From the NCBI RefSeq assembly GCF_000971195.1, contig NZ_BBLZ01000004.1, forward strand, positions 1 through 64,000: DNA of 64,000 nucleotides, in the 5' to 3' direction. Positions 49,996-61,807 of this stretch are shown one piece after another; the stretch's first letter is position 1, and every line of letters starts with the position of its first letter. This stretch comes from Demequina soli. Its GTDB lineage: Bacteria; Actinomycetota; Actinomycetes; Actinomycetales; Demequinaceae. The translations under genes were made by a program, and so were the position numbers. Below the pieces are notes generated by a model that was not told the origin of the DNA, searched no databases, and saw nothing but the letters and a program-made list of their open reading frames with translations.

Positions 49996-52092
49996 GTGGC
50001 GAACGACTACTCCGCTAGGCATCTGTCCGTCCTCGAGGGCCTCGAGGCGGTGCGTAAGCGACCCGGCATGTACATCGGCACCACCGACTCGCGGGGCCTC
50101 ATGCACTGCCTGTGGGAGATCATCGACAACTCGGTGGACGAGGCGCTCGGCGGCAACGGCGACCGGATCGAGGTCATCCTGCACCCGGACGACTCGGTCG
50201 AGGTGCGCGACCAGGGGCGCGGCATCCCGGTCGACATCGAGCCCAAGACGGGGCTCACGGGCGTCGAGGTCGTCATGACCAAGCTCCACGCGGGCGGCAA
50301 GTTCGGCGGCGGCTCGTACGCCGCGTCGGGCGGCCTCCACGGCGTCGGCGCGTCCGTCGTGAACGCGCTGTCCGAGCGCCTCGACGTGTGGGTCGACCGC
50401 GGCGGTCAGACGCACCACATGGGCTTCCGCCGCGGCGAGCCCGGCTACTTCAGGGACCCTGCCTCGGGCGCGAGCCCGGATGCCGAGTTCGTGCCGTTCG
50501 TCACGGGCTCCGAGCTCGCGATCGTGGGCAAGGTCGCGAAGGCGCGCACCGGCACGCGGATCCGCTACTGGGCGGACCGCCAGATCTTCAACAAGGGCGC
50601 CACGTTCAGCTACGAGGACCTCATCACGCGCGCCCGTCAGACGGCGTTCCTGGTGCCGGGCCTCGCCCTGGTGGTGCGCGACGAGCGCAACCCCGCCGAG
50701 CCGCACGAGGAGACGTTCCGCTACGAGGGCGGTGCCAAGGACTTCGTCGACTTCATCGCGTCCGACACCGCGGTCACCGACACGTGGGAGCTGTCCGGCT
50801 CGGGCACGTACAAGGAGACCGTCCCCGTCCTCAAGCCCAACGGCCACCTCGTGTCGGAGGAGGTCGAGCGCGAGTGCCAGGTCGACGTCGCGCTGCGGTG
50901 GGGCACGGGCTACGAGACCGAGGCGCGCTCGTTCGTCAACATCATCTCGACGCCCAAGGGCGGCACCCATCTCGCCGGCTTCGAGCAGGGCATCGTCAAG
51001 GTGCTGCGCGCGCAGATCTCCGCGAACGCGCGGCGCCTCAAGCTCACGGGCAAGGACGGCGCGGAGCGCATCGAGAAGGACGACATCATGGCGGGCCTGA
51101 CCGCCGTCGTCACGGTGCGGATCCCCGAGCCGCAGTTCGAGGGCCAGACCAAGGAGGTCCTCGGCACGGGCCCCGTGCGCGGCATCGTCGCGAAGGTGGT
51201 CGACCAGGAGCTCACCGCGATCCTCACGTCGACCAAGCGCGACACCAAGGCGCAGGCCAACACGGTCCTCGAGAAGGTCGTCGCCGAGATGCGCGCGCGC
51301 GTGGCGGCGCGCAAGCAGAAGGAGATCTCGCGCCGCAAGAACGCGCTCGAGACCTCGTCGCTGCCCGCCAAGCTCGCCGACTGCCGCTCGAACGACGTCG
51401 AGCTGTCCGAGCTGTTCATCGTCGAGGGCGACTCGGCGCTGGGCACCGCGAAGCTCGCGCGCCGCTCCGACTTCCAGGCGCTGCTGCCCATCCGCGGCAA
51501 GATCCTCAACGTGCAGAAGGCGTCCGTCACGGACATGCTGCACAACGCCGAGTGCGCGTCGATCATCCAGGTCGTGGGCGCCGGCTCGGGTCGCACGTTC
51601 GACCTCGAGCAGGCCCGCTACGGCAAGATCATCCTCATGACGGACGCCGACGTCGACGGCGCCCACATCCGCACGCTGCTGCTCACCCTGTTCTTCCGGT
51701 ACATGCGTCCCATGGTGGACGCGGGCCGCGTGTTCGCCGCCGTGCCGCCGCTCCACCGCATCGAGGTGTCGGGCTCGGCGCGCCGCGAGAAGGAGTACAT
51801 CTACACGTACTCCGAGAAGGAGCTCCAGGAGACCCTGCGCGACCTCAAGCGCGCGGGCCGCAAGTACAAGGACGACATCCAGCGCTACAAGGGCCTGGGA
51901 GAGATGGACGCCGACCAGCTCGCGGAGACCACCATGGACCCGGGCAAGCGCACCCTGCGCCGCGTCACCAGCGCGGACGCCGCCGCCGCCGAGCGCGTGT
52001 TCGAGCTGCTCATGGGCAACGACGTCGCGCCCCGCCGCGACTTCATCATCGCGGGGGCCGCCTCGCTCGACCACTCGCGGATCGACGCGTGA
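49996..52092 (+). CDS. parE: DNA topoisomerase IV subunit B
   Basis: 698 residues. GHKL ATPase motifs: EIIDNSVDEALGG, DQGRGIP, ASGGLHGVGASVVNALS. TOPRIM: FIVEGDSALG and LMTDADVDGAHIR. The C-terminus ends in the KGLGEMDADQLAETTMDP block. It is called ParE rather than GyrB because a ParC-like gene without a clear GyrA box lies nearby and the sigA-parE-parC-sepH order matches Streptomyces. TAGGAT (49983-49988) is seven bases before GTG 49996; the ATG at 49987 overlaps this -10. Confidence 0.92.
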   Translation: MANDYSARHLSVLEGLEAVRKRPGMYIGTTDSRGLMHCLWEIIDNSVDEALGGNGDRIEVILHPDDSVEVRDQGRGIPVDIEPKTGLTGVEVVMTKLHAGGKFGGGSYAASGGLHGVGASVVNALSERLDVWVDRGGQTHHMGFRRGEPGYFRDPASGASPDAEFVPFVTGSELAIVGKVAKARTGTRIRYWADRQIFNKGATFSYEDLITRARQTAFLVPGLALVVRDERNPAEPHEETFRYEGGAKDFVDFIASDTAVTDTWELSGSGTYKETVPVLKPNGHLVSEEVERECQVDVALRWGTGYETEARSFVNIISTPKGGTHLAGFEQGIVKVLRAQISANARRLKLTGKDGAERIEKDDIMAGLTAVVTVRIPEPQFEGQTKEVLGTGPVRGIVAKVVDQELTAILTSTKRDTKAQANTVLEKVVAEMRARVAARKQKEISRRKNALETSSLPAKLADCRSNDVELSELFIVEGDSALGTAKLARRSDFQALLPIRGKILNVQKASVTDMLHNAECASIIQVVGAGSGRTFDLEQARYGKIILMTDADVDGAHIRTLLLTLFFRYMRPMVDAGRVFAAVPPLHRIEVSGSARREKEYIYTYSEKELQETLRDLKRAGRKYKDDIQRYKGLGEMDADQLAETTMDPGKRTLRRVTSADAAAAERVFELLMGNDVAPRRDFIIAGAASLDHSRIDA

Positions 52093-52538
52093 GCGGGCTG
52101 CCGTCCCGCGCCCGCGAGGTGCACGAGGGCGCGCCGCCGTGCTCCGTGCACCCGTACGGCTACCACCGGTCGCCCCAGGTGGGCGAGCCGGGGTCGGCGA
52201 GCGTGTTCCGCGAGCGGACCCTGCTGGGCCTGCCGGCCCGCTGCGCGCTCCTCGAGGAGGAGCTGATGGAGTCCGAGCGCGAGCTCGACCTCCTCGACGA
52301 GCTGTGGGTGCGCGAGCGCGCGACCGGCACGTGGGCGCTCACGGCGCTCGCCGCATCGTTCACCGGCGCGGCGACCGCCATCGCGGCGCTGTCCGACGTG
52401 AGCGGCGGGGGAGTCGCGGCGGTCGTCGTCGGCGGGGCGCTCGTCACGGTGCTCGCCGCGCGCGGGGAGTCCGCGCTGCGCCACGCCCGCCTCGCGCGGG
52501 TCCGTGACTGGCACCGTCGCGTCGGCGTGCCCCGCTGA
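52089..52538 (+). CDS. Predicted membrane protein of unknown function
   Basis: 149 residues. An acidic helical segment (ALLEEELMESERELDLLDELW) precedes two transmembrane segments at about 85-130, then a basic tail. The GTG overlaps the parE stop by four bases, so translation is coupled to parE. No recognised family. Confidence 0.65.
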   Translation: MSGLPSRAREVHEGAPPCSVHPYGYHRSPQVGEPGSASVFRERTLLGLPARCALLEEELMESERELDLLDELWVRERATGTWALTALAASFTGAATAIAALSDVSGGGVAAVVVGGALVTVLAARGESALRHARLARVRDWHRRVGVPR

Positions 52539-52646
52539 GCGCCGCCCCGGCACCCGCGCGGCGTCCTGGACGGCGCGGCGCCCTTTGCCACAATGGAGTC
52601 CCCGGAGCACCAGCGGCCTCGCCGCGCCACCGACACGAGGGATGAG

Positions 52647-53936
52647 ATGGCAGACGACCGCCCGACCGCGCACCGGGACCACGAGTACTCGCTCGAACCG
52701 GTGGAGCTGATCCGCCAGTCCGGGGCCGTGCTGCGCGTCGGCCGCCTCATGCTCGCCTCGGGCACCGCGAGCTACCGCGTCAAGGAGGCCATGCAGGCGG
52801 TGGCGAAGGCGCTCGGCATCGACCGTCACACGGCCGCCGTGACCCTCACGGAGATCACCGCGACCACCCACCGCGGTCCGATCTTCCGCACCGAGGTCAC
52901 CGAGGTGCGCACCTTCGGCGTCAACGCGGAGCGCATCAAGCTGCTCGACGACTTCCGCTCGACCCTGCCGGAGACCATCACGGTCGACGAGGTCCACGAG
53001 GCTCTCGACCGCATCGAGGCCAAGCCCGCGCTCTACCACCCCGCCGTCAACGCGATCTCCGCGGGCGCGGCCTGCGCGGCGTTCGCGGTGCTCAACAACG
53101 CGCGGCCGCTCGAGGTGCTCGCGGTGCTCGTCGCCGCGACCTTCGGCCAGCTGCTGCGCCGGTCCCTCGCTCATCGGTCCTTCAACCCGTTCGGCACCAC
53201 CATGGCCGCCGCGGCCCTCGCGTGCGGCCTCTACCTGGCGTCGGTCGCGCTCTACGGGATGTTCGGCGCGTCGGTCGACGTGCACGCCTCGGGCTACATC
53301 GCGTGCACGCTGTTCCTGCTGCCGGGGTTCCCGCTCATCACCGCGGCGCTCGACCTCGCCAAGCTCGACTTCTCCGCGGGGATATCGCGCCTGGTGTTCG
53401 CCACGATGATGATCGTCGGGGCCGCGCTGTCGGTGTGGGCGATGACGCTCATCGGCGCGCTCGACTCGAGCGCGCGCGAGCCCATCGCGCTCGACGCCCC
53501 CGTCCACTACGGGGTGATGGCGCTCGCGAGCCTCGTCGGCGTGCTCGGCTTCGCGCTCATGTTCAACTCGCCGTGGCGCATGGCGCTGGCGGCGTCCGTG
53601 GTCGGCATGGTCTCCAACACCGCGCGGCTGCTGCTCATCGACCATGGCGTCATGGTCCAGATGGCGACCGTGATCGGCTGCGTCCTCGTGGGCGTCCTCG
53701 TCGCGATCGCCGCGCGGCCCGTCGCGTCGCCGATCATCACGCTGCAGGTGCCCGCGGTGCTGGTCATGATCCCCGGCGTGCTGGCCTTCCAGTCGGTGGT
53801 CCGGCTCAACGAGGGCGACTACACGGCGACCATCGGCGCGATCCTGCAGGTCGTGCTCGTGGTGCTGTCGATCCTGGTGGGCCTGGTGGTCGCGAAATTG
53901 GTCACCGACCCCAAGTGGGCGTTCGACCGCGCCTGA
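52647..53936 (+). CDS. ThrE-family threonine/serine exporter
   Basis: 429 residues combining the N-terminal DUF1212 domain (about 20-260, with GRLMLASGTASYRVKEAM and THRGPIFRTEV) and the C-terminal DUF3815-type membrane domain, about ten transmembrane segments in all. Corynebacterium ThrE exports threonine and serine by proton exchange. ATG 52647 is supported by GAGGGATGAG. An earlier in-frame ATG at 52593 overlaps a possible -10 (CACAAT, 52586). Confidence 0.88.
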   Translation: MADDRPTAHRDHEYSLEPVELIRQSGAVLRVGRLMLASGTASYRVKEAMQAVAKALGIDRHTAAVTLTEITATTHRGPIFRTEVTEVRTFGVNAERIKLLDDFRSTLPETITVDEVHEALDRIEAKPALYHPAVNAISAGAACAAFAVLNNARPLEVLAVLVAATFGQLLRRSLAHRSFNPFGTTMAAAALACGLYLASVALYGMFGASVDVHASGYIACTLFLLPGFPLITAALDLAKLDFSAGISRLVFATMMIVGAALSVWAMTLIGALDSSAREPIALDAPVHYGVMALASLVGVLGFALMFNSPWRMALAASVVGMVSNTARLLLIDHGVMVQMATVIGCVLVGVLVAIAARPVASPIITLQVPAVLVMIPGVLAFQSVVRLNEGDYTATIGAILQVVLVVLSILVGLVVAKLVTDPKWAFDRA

Positions 53937-53961
53937 GGCCTCGCACGGGAAGGGGAGCGGC

Positions 53962-54318
53962 ATGGGACCGTCGGGATACCGGGAGCTCGATCCGGGGCTG
54001 CCGTGGATGGGCGGAGGCATCGTGCCGCGCCGCCTGGCCGCGGACGATGCGCGGGCCGTCCTCGCGTGCGAGTCGCCCCTCGCGCTGGGCATGATGCTCG
54101 CGTACGCGCGCTCCTACGCGGGCCCCCTCGGGGGCGTGGTGCAGGGCACGGTCGCCGGGGCGGTGCTCGCGCTGACGGGCCGTCGGGCCGCGGCGGGCTG
54201 GGCGTGGGCGGGCGCGGGCGCCGCGGGTCTCGGGTTCGTCGAGACGCGGCGACGCGCGCGCCAGTGGGAGGCGGTCGTCGAGTCCCGCCTCGGCGTGCTC
54301 GCGGCGGCCGCGGCGTGA
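53962..54318 (+). CDS. Small hypothetical protein with glycine-rich membrane segment
   Basis: 118 residues. The middle contains two hydrophobic Gly/Ala-rich stretches (GPLGGVVQGTVAGAVLALTG and AGWAWAGAGAAGLGF) and the end is Arg-rich. RBS GAAGGGGAG before ATG 53962. Its stop overlaps the next gene (GTGA). No family recognised. It contains one GGACGATGCG word. Confidence 0.6.
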   Translation: MGPSGYRELDPGLPWMGGGIVPRRLAADDARAVLACESPLALGMMLAYARSYAGPLGGVVQGTVAGAVLALTGRRAAAGWAWAGAGAAGLGFVETRRRARQWEAVVESRLGVLAAAAA

Positions 54319-55133
54319 CCGGGGTCCTCGAGGCGACGCGCCGCATCGCCGTGCTCGACGGCCACCGGCTGAGCGACCGCGCGGTGGACCGCATCGCGCG
54401 CGCCGCAACGACGCTCGTCCTGCTCAGCACCGACGCGCTCTTCGACGCGACAGAGCGGTTCCGCGCCGTGGTGCCGGGCCTCGCGATCGAGGACGGCGGG
54501 CTGGTGCGCGGCGACGTGCGCGAGGCGATCGTGAGCGCCGCCGAGCGCGGCTGCGTGCTGCTCGCCGTGCCCGAGCCGCTGCGTCGGCGCCGCTTCCTCC
54601 ACCTCGCGGTCAACGGCGCGATCGACGCCGCCGACCGCGGGCACCCGACGGTGGCCGTGATCGTCATGCGCCCCCACGAGGTGCCGGGCGACGTCGCCGT
54701 CCTGTCCAACACCGGCGAGGCCTCGGGCTGGGGGCTCGCCTTCGCCCTCGAGATCGCCATGCGCCGCGGCGTGTCCGTCGCGCGCGTGCTGCCCAAGAAG
54801 GGGCTGTACGTGCGGCGCGCCGCCGAGGTGGGCCACCGTGCCGACGTCGAGGCGGGCGGCTACGGCGTCAAGGTGAGGCGGCGCAAGGTCGCGCGGCCGC
54901 TCGAGACCGTGCTGCGCGGCCAGTACGGCGTCGCGGTGCACTCCGTGCTCGACGTGATCGGCCGGCGCTCGACGCGCGCCGGCGACGGCGCCCCGGCGCG
55001 GATCCAGCACGACGCGAACGTCGACGCCGTCCTGTGGCTGCTGCGCTTCTTCCGCGGTGACGTGGTGCTCGTGGGGGACACGGTGCGCCTGCGCGAGAGA
55101 CGCGGCGCCGCGGCACCGCCGGCCACCCCCTGA
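54315..55133 (+). CDS. Hypothetical protein with a USP-like segment
   Basis: 272 residues starting at GTG inside the GTGA overlap. The segment around residues 115-160 (VAVLSNTGEASGWGLAFALE, then a second VARVLP strand) resembles universal-stress-protein repeats, but the ATP-binding loop is not clear. The C-terminal third is basic (VKVRRRKVARPLE). It lies with the preceding small gene between thrE and parC; the function is unknown. Confidence 0.6.
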   Translation: MTGVLEATRRIAVLDGHRLSDRAVDRIARAATTLVLLSTDALFDATERFRAVVPGLAIEDGGLVRGDVREAIVSAAERGCVLLAVPEPLRRRRFLHLAVNGAIDAADRGHPTVAVIVMRPHEVPGDVAVLSNTGEASGWGLAFALEIAMRRGVSVARVLPKKGLYVRRAAEVGHRADVEAGGYGVKVRRRKVARPLETVLRGQYGVAVHSVLDVIGRRSTRAGDGAPARIQHDANVDAVLWLLRFFRGDVVLVGDTVRLRERRGAAAPPATP

Positions 55134-55156
55134 CCGGCCGTCACCGACCGGCGCAT

Positions 55157-55181
55157 GATCCGACCCGTGGCCGGTCGGATC
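55157..55181. terminator. Hairpin after the USP-like gene
   Basis: GATCCGACC and GGTCGGATC form a perfect nine-base stem around CGTGGCC, 23 bases after the stop. One GGACGATGCG copy follows three bases later. Confidence 0.65.
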
Positions 55182-55226
55182 AGGGACGATGCGGCGTCAG
55201 GGTCCGCTTGTACGGCGGTTGAGCGC

Positions 55227-55277
55227 GGGGCGGGCGGCCGGGCGGTCGGCCGGGGCGGGCGGCCGGGGCGGGCGGCC
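55227..55277. repeat. Short tandem repeat of a 13-bp GC-only unit
   Basis: GGGGCGGGCGGCC occurs at 55227, 55252 and 55265, with a 12-base variant GGGCGGTCGGCC at 55240. It lies immediately beyond the parC stop. It probably forms by slippage and could act as a structured terminator on the minus strand. Confidence 0.8.
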
Positions 55278-55281
55278 GGGC

Positions 55282-57729
<2,448 letters not shown>

Positions 57730-57883
57730 CTGCCACCTCGTTCCATCGGGGTCGGGTCCAGCCCGTATTGTCTCGCGCCCGTCCGACACCGGCGGACAGG
57801 CTCGCGGCCGCCCGGCGCGACCCGCGCATCGTCCCTGGGGACGGCGGGGGTCGGGTGCCCACGAAGGTGAGAGAATATCGGGC

Positions 57884-58459
57884 ATGGCTCAGACCCTCGA
57901 CCAGGCGGTGCGGATCGCGGGGTACTACCCGGCGCTCGCCACCTCCGTCCTCCGTTCCGCGATCGGCACCGAGACCGTGCGCGCGCACTTCGTCCACGCC
58001 GAGACCACGTTCGACGACCGCGAGGTGCGCCGGCACATGACCGTGCTGGTCATCACCGACACCCGCCTGCTGCGCGTGCACATGGACGACGGCGCGGGCC
58101 CCGCGGTGCCGGGCGTGTCCGGAGGGCACGAGGCGTCGGCGACGGTGGAGACCACCGCGCTGTCCGCGATCCGGAACACGGCGATGACGCACGTGGTCCA
58201 CGACCCCGAGGGCTTCTCCGAGGGGGACCTGCCGAGCGAGCTCGTGCTCGCGGTGGGCGGCTCGGTGCACTCGCGCATCGACCTCGAGCCCGCGTCGTGC
58301 GGCGACGAGCAGTGCGAGGCCGACCACGGCTACACCGGCAACGTCACGTCCGACGACATCCTGGTGCGCGTCAGCCTCATCGCGGACGGCGAGGACTCCA
58401 TCCGCGCCCTCCAGGACTTCTCGTCCGTGCTGCAGCGCGTCATCGGGGCGCGCGGGTGA
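57884..58459 (+). CDS. DUF5998 protein
   Basis: 191 residues, soluble, starting [19 protein letters not shown]. Contains [19 protein letters not shown] and a central GD-rich beta segment. It matches a conserved actinobacterial family next to parC of unknown function. GAGAAT (57871-57876) is seven bases before ATG. The stop overlaps the phosphodiesterase start (GTGA). Confidence 0.8.
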   Translation: MAQTLDQAVRIAGYYPALATSVLRSAIGTETVRAHFVHAETTFDDREVRRHMTVLVITDTRLLRVHMDDGAGPAVPGVSGGHEASATVETTALSAIRNTAMTHVVHDPEGFSEGDLPSELVLAVGGSVHSRIDLEPASCGDEQCEADHGYTGNVTSDDILVRVSLIADGEDSIRALQDFSSVLQRVIGARG

Positions 58460-59622
58460 CACCTGCGGACCGGCTCGCTGCCGCGGGCCTGTCCCTGCCG
58501 GACTACGGCGGCCTCGAGCTCGGGGCCGTGCTCCCCGGCGCCCTCGCGGCCGTCGGGGCGGCCGATGCGGTCCTCGCCCGTGACGCCGAGGCCGACCGGG
58601 CGCGGCTCGGGATCCCGCACGCCGACCACGCCGTGGTGGTCCTGCTCGACGGCCTCGGGCACCACCAGCTCGACGCGCGCCGCGGGCACGCGCCGTTCCT
58701 GCGCTCGACCGAGTCCGGCATCGTCACCGCGGGCTTCCCCACGACCACCGCGACGTCGCTCGCGCTGTTCGGCACGGGCCGCGCCTCGGGCGCGACCGGC
58801 ATGACCGGCTACACGGCGCACAACCCACGCACCGGCGAGGCCGCGAACCTCGTGTCGTGGGAGGGCGCCGACGACCCCGAGACGTGGCAGCGCGAGCCCT
58901 CGCTGCTCGCGGCGGCGGCGGGCCGCGGCGTGCCCGTCGCGACCCTCGGCAAGCACCGCTTCGAGGGGTCGGGCCTCACGCGCGCCGCGCTGTCGGGCGG
59001 CGAGTTCGTGGGCGCCGACCGCCTGTCCGACCGCGTCGACGAGGCGATCCGCCGCGCGCGCACGCCCGGGCTCACCTACCTCTACTGGGGTGACATCGAC
59101 GCCGCCGGGCACAGGCACGGCTGGCAGTCGGACGAGTGGGTCGCCGCGCTCGAGGACGCGGACCAGGAGCTGCGGCGTCTGCGCGCGCGCCTGCCGCGCC
59201 ACGCGGTGATGATCGTCACCGCCGACCACGGCATGGTGGACGTCACGGGCGCGCCGCGCTGGGACCTGGGCGCCTCGCCCGAGCTCGCGCGCGACGTGCG
59301 CCTCGTCGCGGGGGAGCCGCGCGCGGTGCACCTGCACATGGACGATGCGTCCCTCGCGCCCGCGGTCGCCGACCGGTGGCGCGGCGTGCTGGGCGACCAC
59401 GCCGCCGTGCTGCTGCGCGCCGAGGCCGTCGAGCTGGGGCTGTTCGGGCCGGTCGCCGGCCACGTCGAGGAGCGCATCGGGGACGTCGTGGTCGCGATGG
59501 CCGGGCGCGCTACCGTGGTGGACTCCCGCACGCAGACGCCGCAGGCGATCGGGCTCGTGGGCGTGCACGGCTCGCTCACGCCGGAGGAGCTGCAGGTCCC
59601 GCTGCTGGTCGCCGAGGGCTGA
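58456..59622 (+). CDS. Alkaline-phosphatase-superfamily phosphodiesterase (nucleotide pyrophosphatase type)
   Basis: 388 residues. Metal-binding and nucleophile motifs of the superfamily are visible: VVLLDGLGHHQL, the catalytic Thr in FPTTTATSLALFG, GDIDAAGHRHGW, TADHGMVDV and GVHGSLTPEE. Probably cytosolic, since no signal peptide is seen. The substrate is unknown. Coupled to the DUF5998 gene by a four-base overlap, the same pair found near parC in Streptomyces. Confidence 0.88.
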   Translation: MTPADRLAAAGLSLPDYGGLELGAVLPGALAAVGAADAVLARDAEADRARLGIPHADHAVVVLLDGLGHHQLDARRGHAPFLRSTESGIVTAGFPTTTATSLALFGTGRASGATGMTGYTAHNPRTGEAANLVSWEGADDPETWQREPSLLAAAAGRGVPVATLGKHRFEGSGLTRAALSGGEFVGADRLSDRVDEAIRRARTPGLTYLYWGDIDAAGHRHGWQSDEWVAALEDADQELRRLRARLPRHAVMIVTADHGMVDVTGAPRWDLGASPELARDVRLVAGEPRAVHLHMDDASLAPAVADRWRGVLGDHAAVLLRAEAVELGLFGPVAGHVEERIGDVVVAMAGRATVVDSRTQTPQAIGLVGVHGSLTPEELQVPLLVAEG

Positions 59623-59640
59623 GCCTCCGGCAGGGTCCCG

Positions 59641-60693
59641 TCAGCCCTGGTCGTTCTTGGCGCCGAAGACGATCTCGTCCCAGCTGGGCACCGACGCGCG
59701 GCCGCGCTTGACGGTGCGGCGCTCGCCGGTGTCGTCGGCCTTGGGCTGCACCACGGGCGCCGGGGCGGGCTCGGGCTCGCTCTCGCGGGCACGGGACGTG
59801 CCGAAGCCGGTCTCGGCCTGACGGGCGCGCGCGGGACCGAAGCCCTCGAACTCCTCGTCGTCGTCCTCGTCCTCCTCGGGCTCCGCCATCGACTCGCGGG
59901 TGCCACGGCGCAGGTCGAGGTCGCTCAGCAGCAGCTCGGTGGCGCTGGGCGCCGGACGGGGCAGCTCGACCGCCTCGGTGACCGGCGCATCGTCCTCCCG
60001 CACCACCGGGGTCGCCTCGGTGACCGGGGCGTGGGGGCGCGAGGGGATGAGCGGGATGGTCGCGTCGGCCTCGGAGTCGCGCACCGCGCTGAGGTGGCGG
60101 CGGGGGATCGGCACGTCGAGCAGCTCGGTCTCGGAGAGCCAGCGGGCCTCCTCGTCCTCGGCGGTCACGGTCCGCGCGGTGTGGTCGAACGTCCACAGGG
60201 CGCGGACGCCGCGGCCGGAGACCTGGTAGTCGGCGGCCACGCGCCACGGGCCGTCGGCCTCGCGCCACGCGTCCCACGCGACGGACTCGGGGTCCACGCC
60301 GCGGGCGGCGAGGCGGTCGGTGACGAGCTCGCCGAGCTGCGGGGCGCTCGGGTCGCGGCCGATGCGCGTCTCGCGCGCGAGGTCCGCGATGTAGGAGCGC
60401 TCGGCGGCCACCGGGCCCTCGTACTTCTCGATCGCGCCGAGCGACATGCCGGTGAGCTCCGCGAGCTCGGCCGCCGTGAGGCCGGCGCGGATGCGCTGCT
60501 GGATCTCGCGCGGGGACAGGGTCGGGGCGTCGGACTCCTCGGGAGCCTCGGCGGCGGCGCGGGCGGGGCGCGTGTAGCGCACGGCGTGGCGCAGCTCGTC
60601 GGTCAGGGGGAGCTCGTAGCGGTCGCCCGACTCGGCCTCCACGATGAGGTGAAGGCCGTCCTCGGAGGGACCTACGAGGGTGAGGCGAGTCAT
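59641..60693 (-). CDS. sepH: Septation protein SepH (DUF3071)
   Basis: 350 residues. The N-terminal DUF3071 domain (1-170) contains the HTH REIQQRIRAGLTAAELAEL followed by TGMSLGAIEKYEGPVAAERS. The middle is a long disordered acidic linker (EEDEDDDEEFEG), and a conserved basic C-terminus ends RASVPSWDEIVFGAK. In Streptomyces and Mycobacterium SepH stimulates FtsZ assembly. CACCCT is six bases before ATG 60693. Confidence 0.93.
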   Translation of the reverse strand: MTRLTLVGPSEDGLHLIVEAESGDRYELPLTDELRHAVRYTRPARAAAEAPEESDAPTLSPREIQQRIRAGLTAAELAELTGMSLGAIEKYEGPVAAERSYIADLARETRIGRDPSAPQLGELVTDRLAARGVDPESVAWDAWREADGPWRVAADYQVSGRGVRALWTFDHTARTVTAEDEEARWLSETELLDVPIPRRHLSAVRDSEADATIPLIPSRPHAPVTEATPVVREDDAPVTEAVELPRPAPSATELLLSDLDLRRGTRESMAEPEEDEDDDEEFEGFGPARARQAETGFGTSRARESEPEPAPAPVVQPKADDTGERRTVKRGRASVPSWDEIVFGAKNDQG

Positions 60694-60785
60694 GGCATCA
60701 GGGTGCCACGCGCGGGAGGCGGCGCACGCGCGACACCCCGGTTCACGCGGATTGCGCGGTTCGGCGTCGAAGGCGCGTCACCGGG

Positions 60786-60822
60786 GTGACGGACGGGTGA
60801 CGATGCGGTGACGGCCGGGCGA
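60786..60822. repeat. 11-bp direct repeats in the sepH-IMPase intergenic region
   Basis: GTGAC begins at 60786, 60797 and 60808, each followed by a GC-rich hexamer, with a weaker fourth unit GCGAC at 60819. The 11-base period places the units on one face of the helix. They sit about 20 bases upstream of the TACGAT -10 of the next gene, where an activator or repressor would bind. Confidence 0.6.
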
Positions 60823-60852
60823 CGCGCGCGGAGTCCCTCCTACGATGGCGGC

Positions 60853-61659
60853 ATGACCTCGCCGACCGCACTGCTGGACGTCGCCTCCACCCTCGCCACC
60901 GAGGCGGGCCGCCTCATCATCGACGGGCGGCGCGACGCGCGCGTGGCCCTCACCAAGTCGTCCTCGGTCGACATCGTCACGCAGATGGACCTCGCCGCCG
61001 AGCGGCTCATCCGCGACCGGCTCGCGGAGCTGCGGCCCGACGACGGCATCCTGGGGGAGGAGGGGGACGACGTCGAGGGCACGTCCGGCATCACGTGGGT
61101 GGTGGACCCGATCGACGGCACGGTCAACTACCTGTACGGCATCCCGTTCTACTCCGTGTCCGTGGCGGCCGTCTCCGGCCCGCCCTCGCCGCGCGGGTGG
61201 ACCCTCGAGGCCGGCGCGGTGCACGACGGCGCCGGGGTGCTGTGGACGGCCGCCAGGGGAGCGGGCGCGTGGCGCGACGGAGAGCCGCTGCGCCGCACCG
61301 CGGGTCCGGCGCTCGACGGCACGCTCGTCGCGACGGGCTTCCAGTACATCGCCGAGCGCCGCGCGCTCCAGGGACAGGTGGTCGCGCGGCTGCTCCCGCA
61401 GGTGCGCGACATCCGGCGCCTCGGCTCCGCGTCGGTGGACCTGGTGCACGCCGCCGCCGGCCTCGTCGACGCCTACTACGAGCAGGGCCTGCAGCCGTGG
61501 GACTTCGCGGCGGGGGCGCTCATCGCGTCAGAGGCGGGCCTCAGGGTCGGCGGCATGGACGGCGGCGCGCCCGACACGGACCTCCTGATCGCGGCCGTGC
61601 CCGAGGCGTGGGAGAGCCTGCGCGACGCCCTCGCGGCGGCGGGCGCGCGCCCCTTCTGA
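60853..61659 (+). CDS. Inositol monophosphatase-family phosphatase
   Basis: 268 residues. The Mg-dependent phosphatase motifs are ILGEEGDD, WVVDPIDGTVNYLYG and, near the C-terminus, LQPWDFAAGALIASEAG. The substrate may be inositol phosphate, histidinol phosphate or another sugar phosphate. TACGAT (60841-60846) lies six bases before ATG 60853, a leaderless arrangement. Confidence 0.92.
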   Translation: MTSPTALLDVASTLATEAGRLIIDGRRDARVALTKSSSVDIVTQMDLAAERLIRDRLAELRPDDGILGEEGDDVEGTSGITWVVDPIDGTVNYLYGIPFYSVSVAAVSGPPSPRGWTLEAGAVHDGAGVLWTAARGAGAWRDGEPLRRTAGPALDGTLVATGFQYIAERRALQGQVVARLLPQVRDIRRLGSASVDLVHAAAGLVDAYYEQGLQPWDFAAGALIASEAGLRVGGMDGGAPDTDLLIAAVPEAWESLRDALAAAGARPF

Positions 61660-61807
61660 ACGCCTCTCGGGTCGACCCGAGGGACGCGCAGTCCCGCACG
61701 AGTCGCATTCTTGTCGCGGATGGTGCACAATTCGACGGCCCCGCGGGAACAAAACGCCCTCGCGAGGCATTAGACAGCCGCAACCATCGAGGAAGGACGC
61801 AAGCCGC

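Noticed and set aside
48982-52074. A 1030-codon open frame on the minus strand opposite parE
   Set aside because: Very long antisense frames are common at this G+C content. Its composition is Arg/Ala/Val/Asp-rich with no motifs, while parE on the + strand has all family motifs.
49996-52092. Calling the topoisomerase pair GyrB/GyrA
   Set aside because: The pair is split by other genes, the A subunit has only a degenerate GyrA box, and the gene neighbourhood matches parE/parC; gyrBA is expected near the origin. The call would change if no other gyrase exists in the genome.
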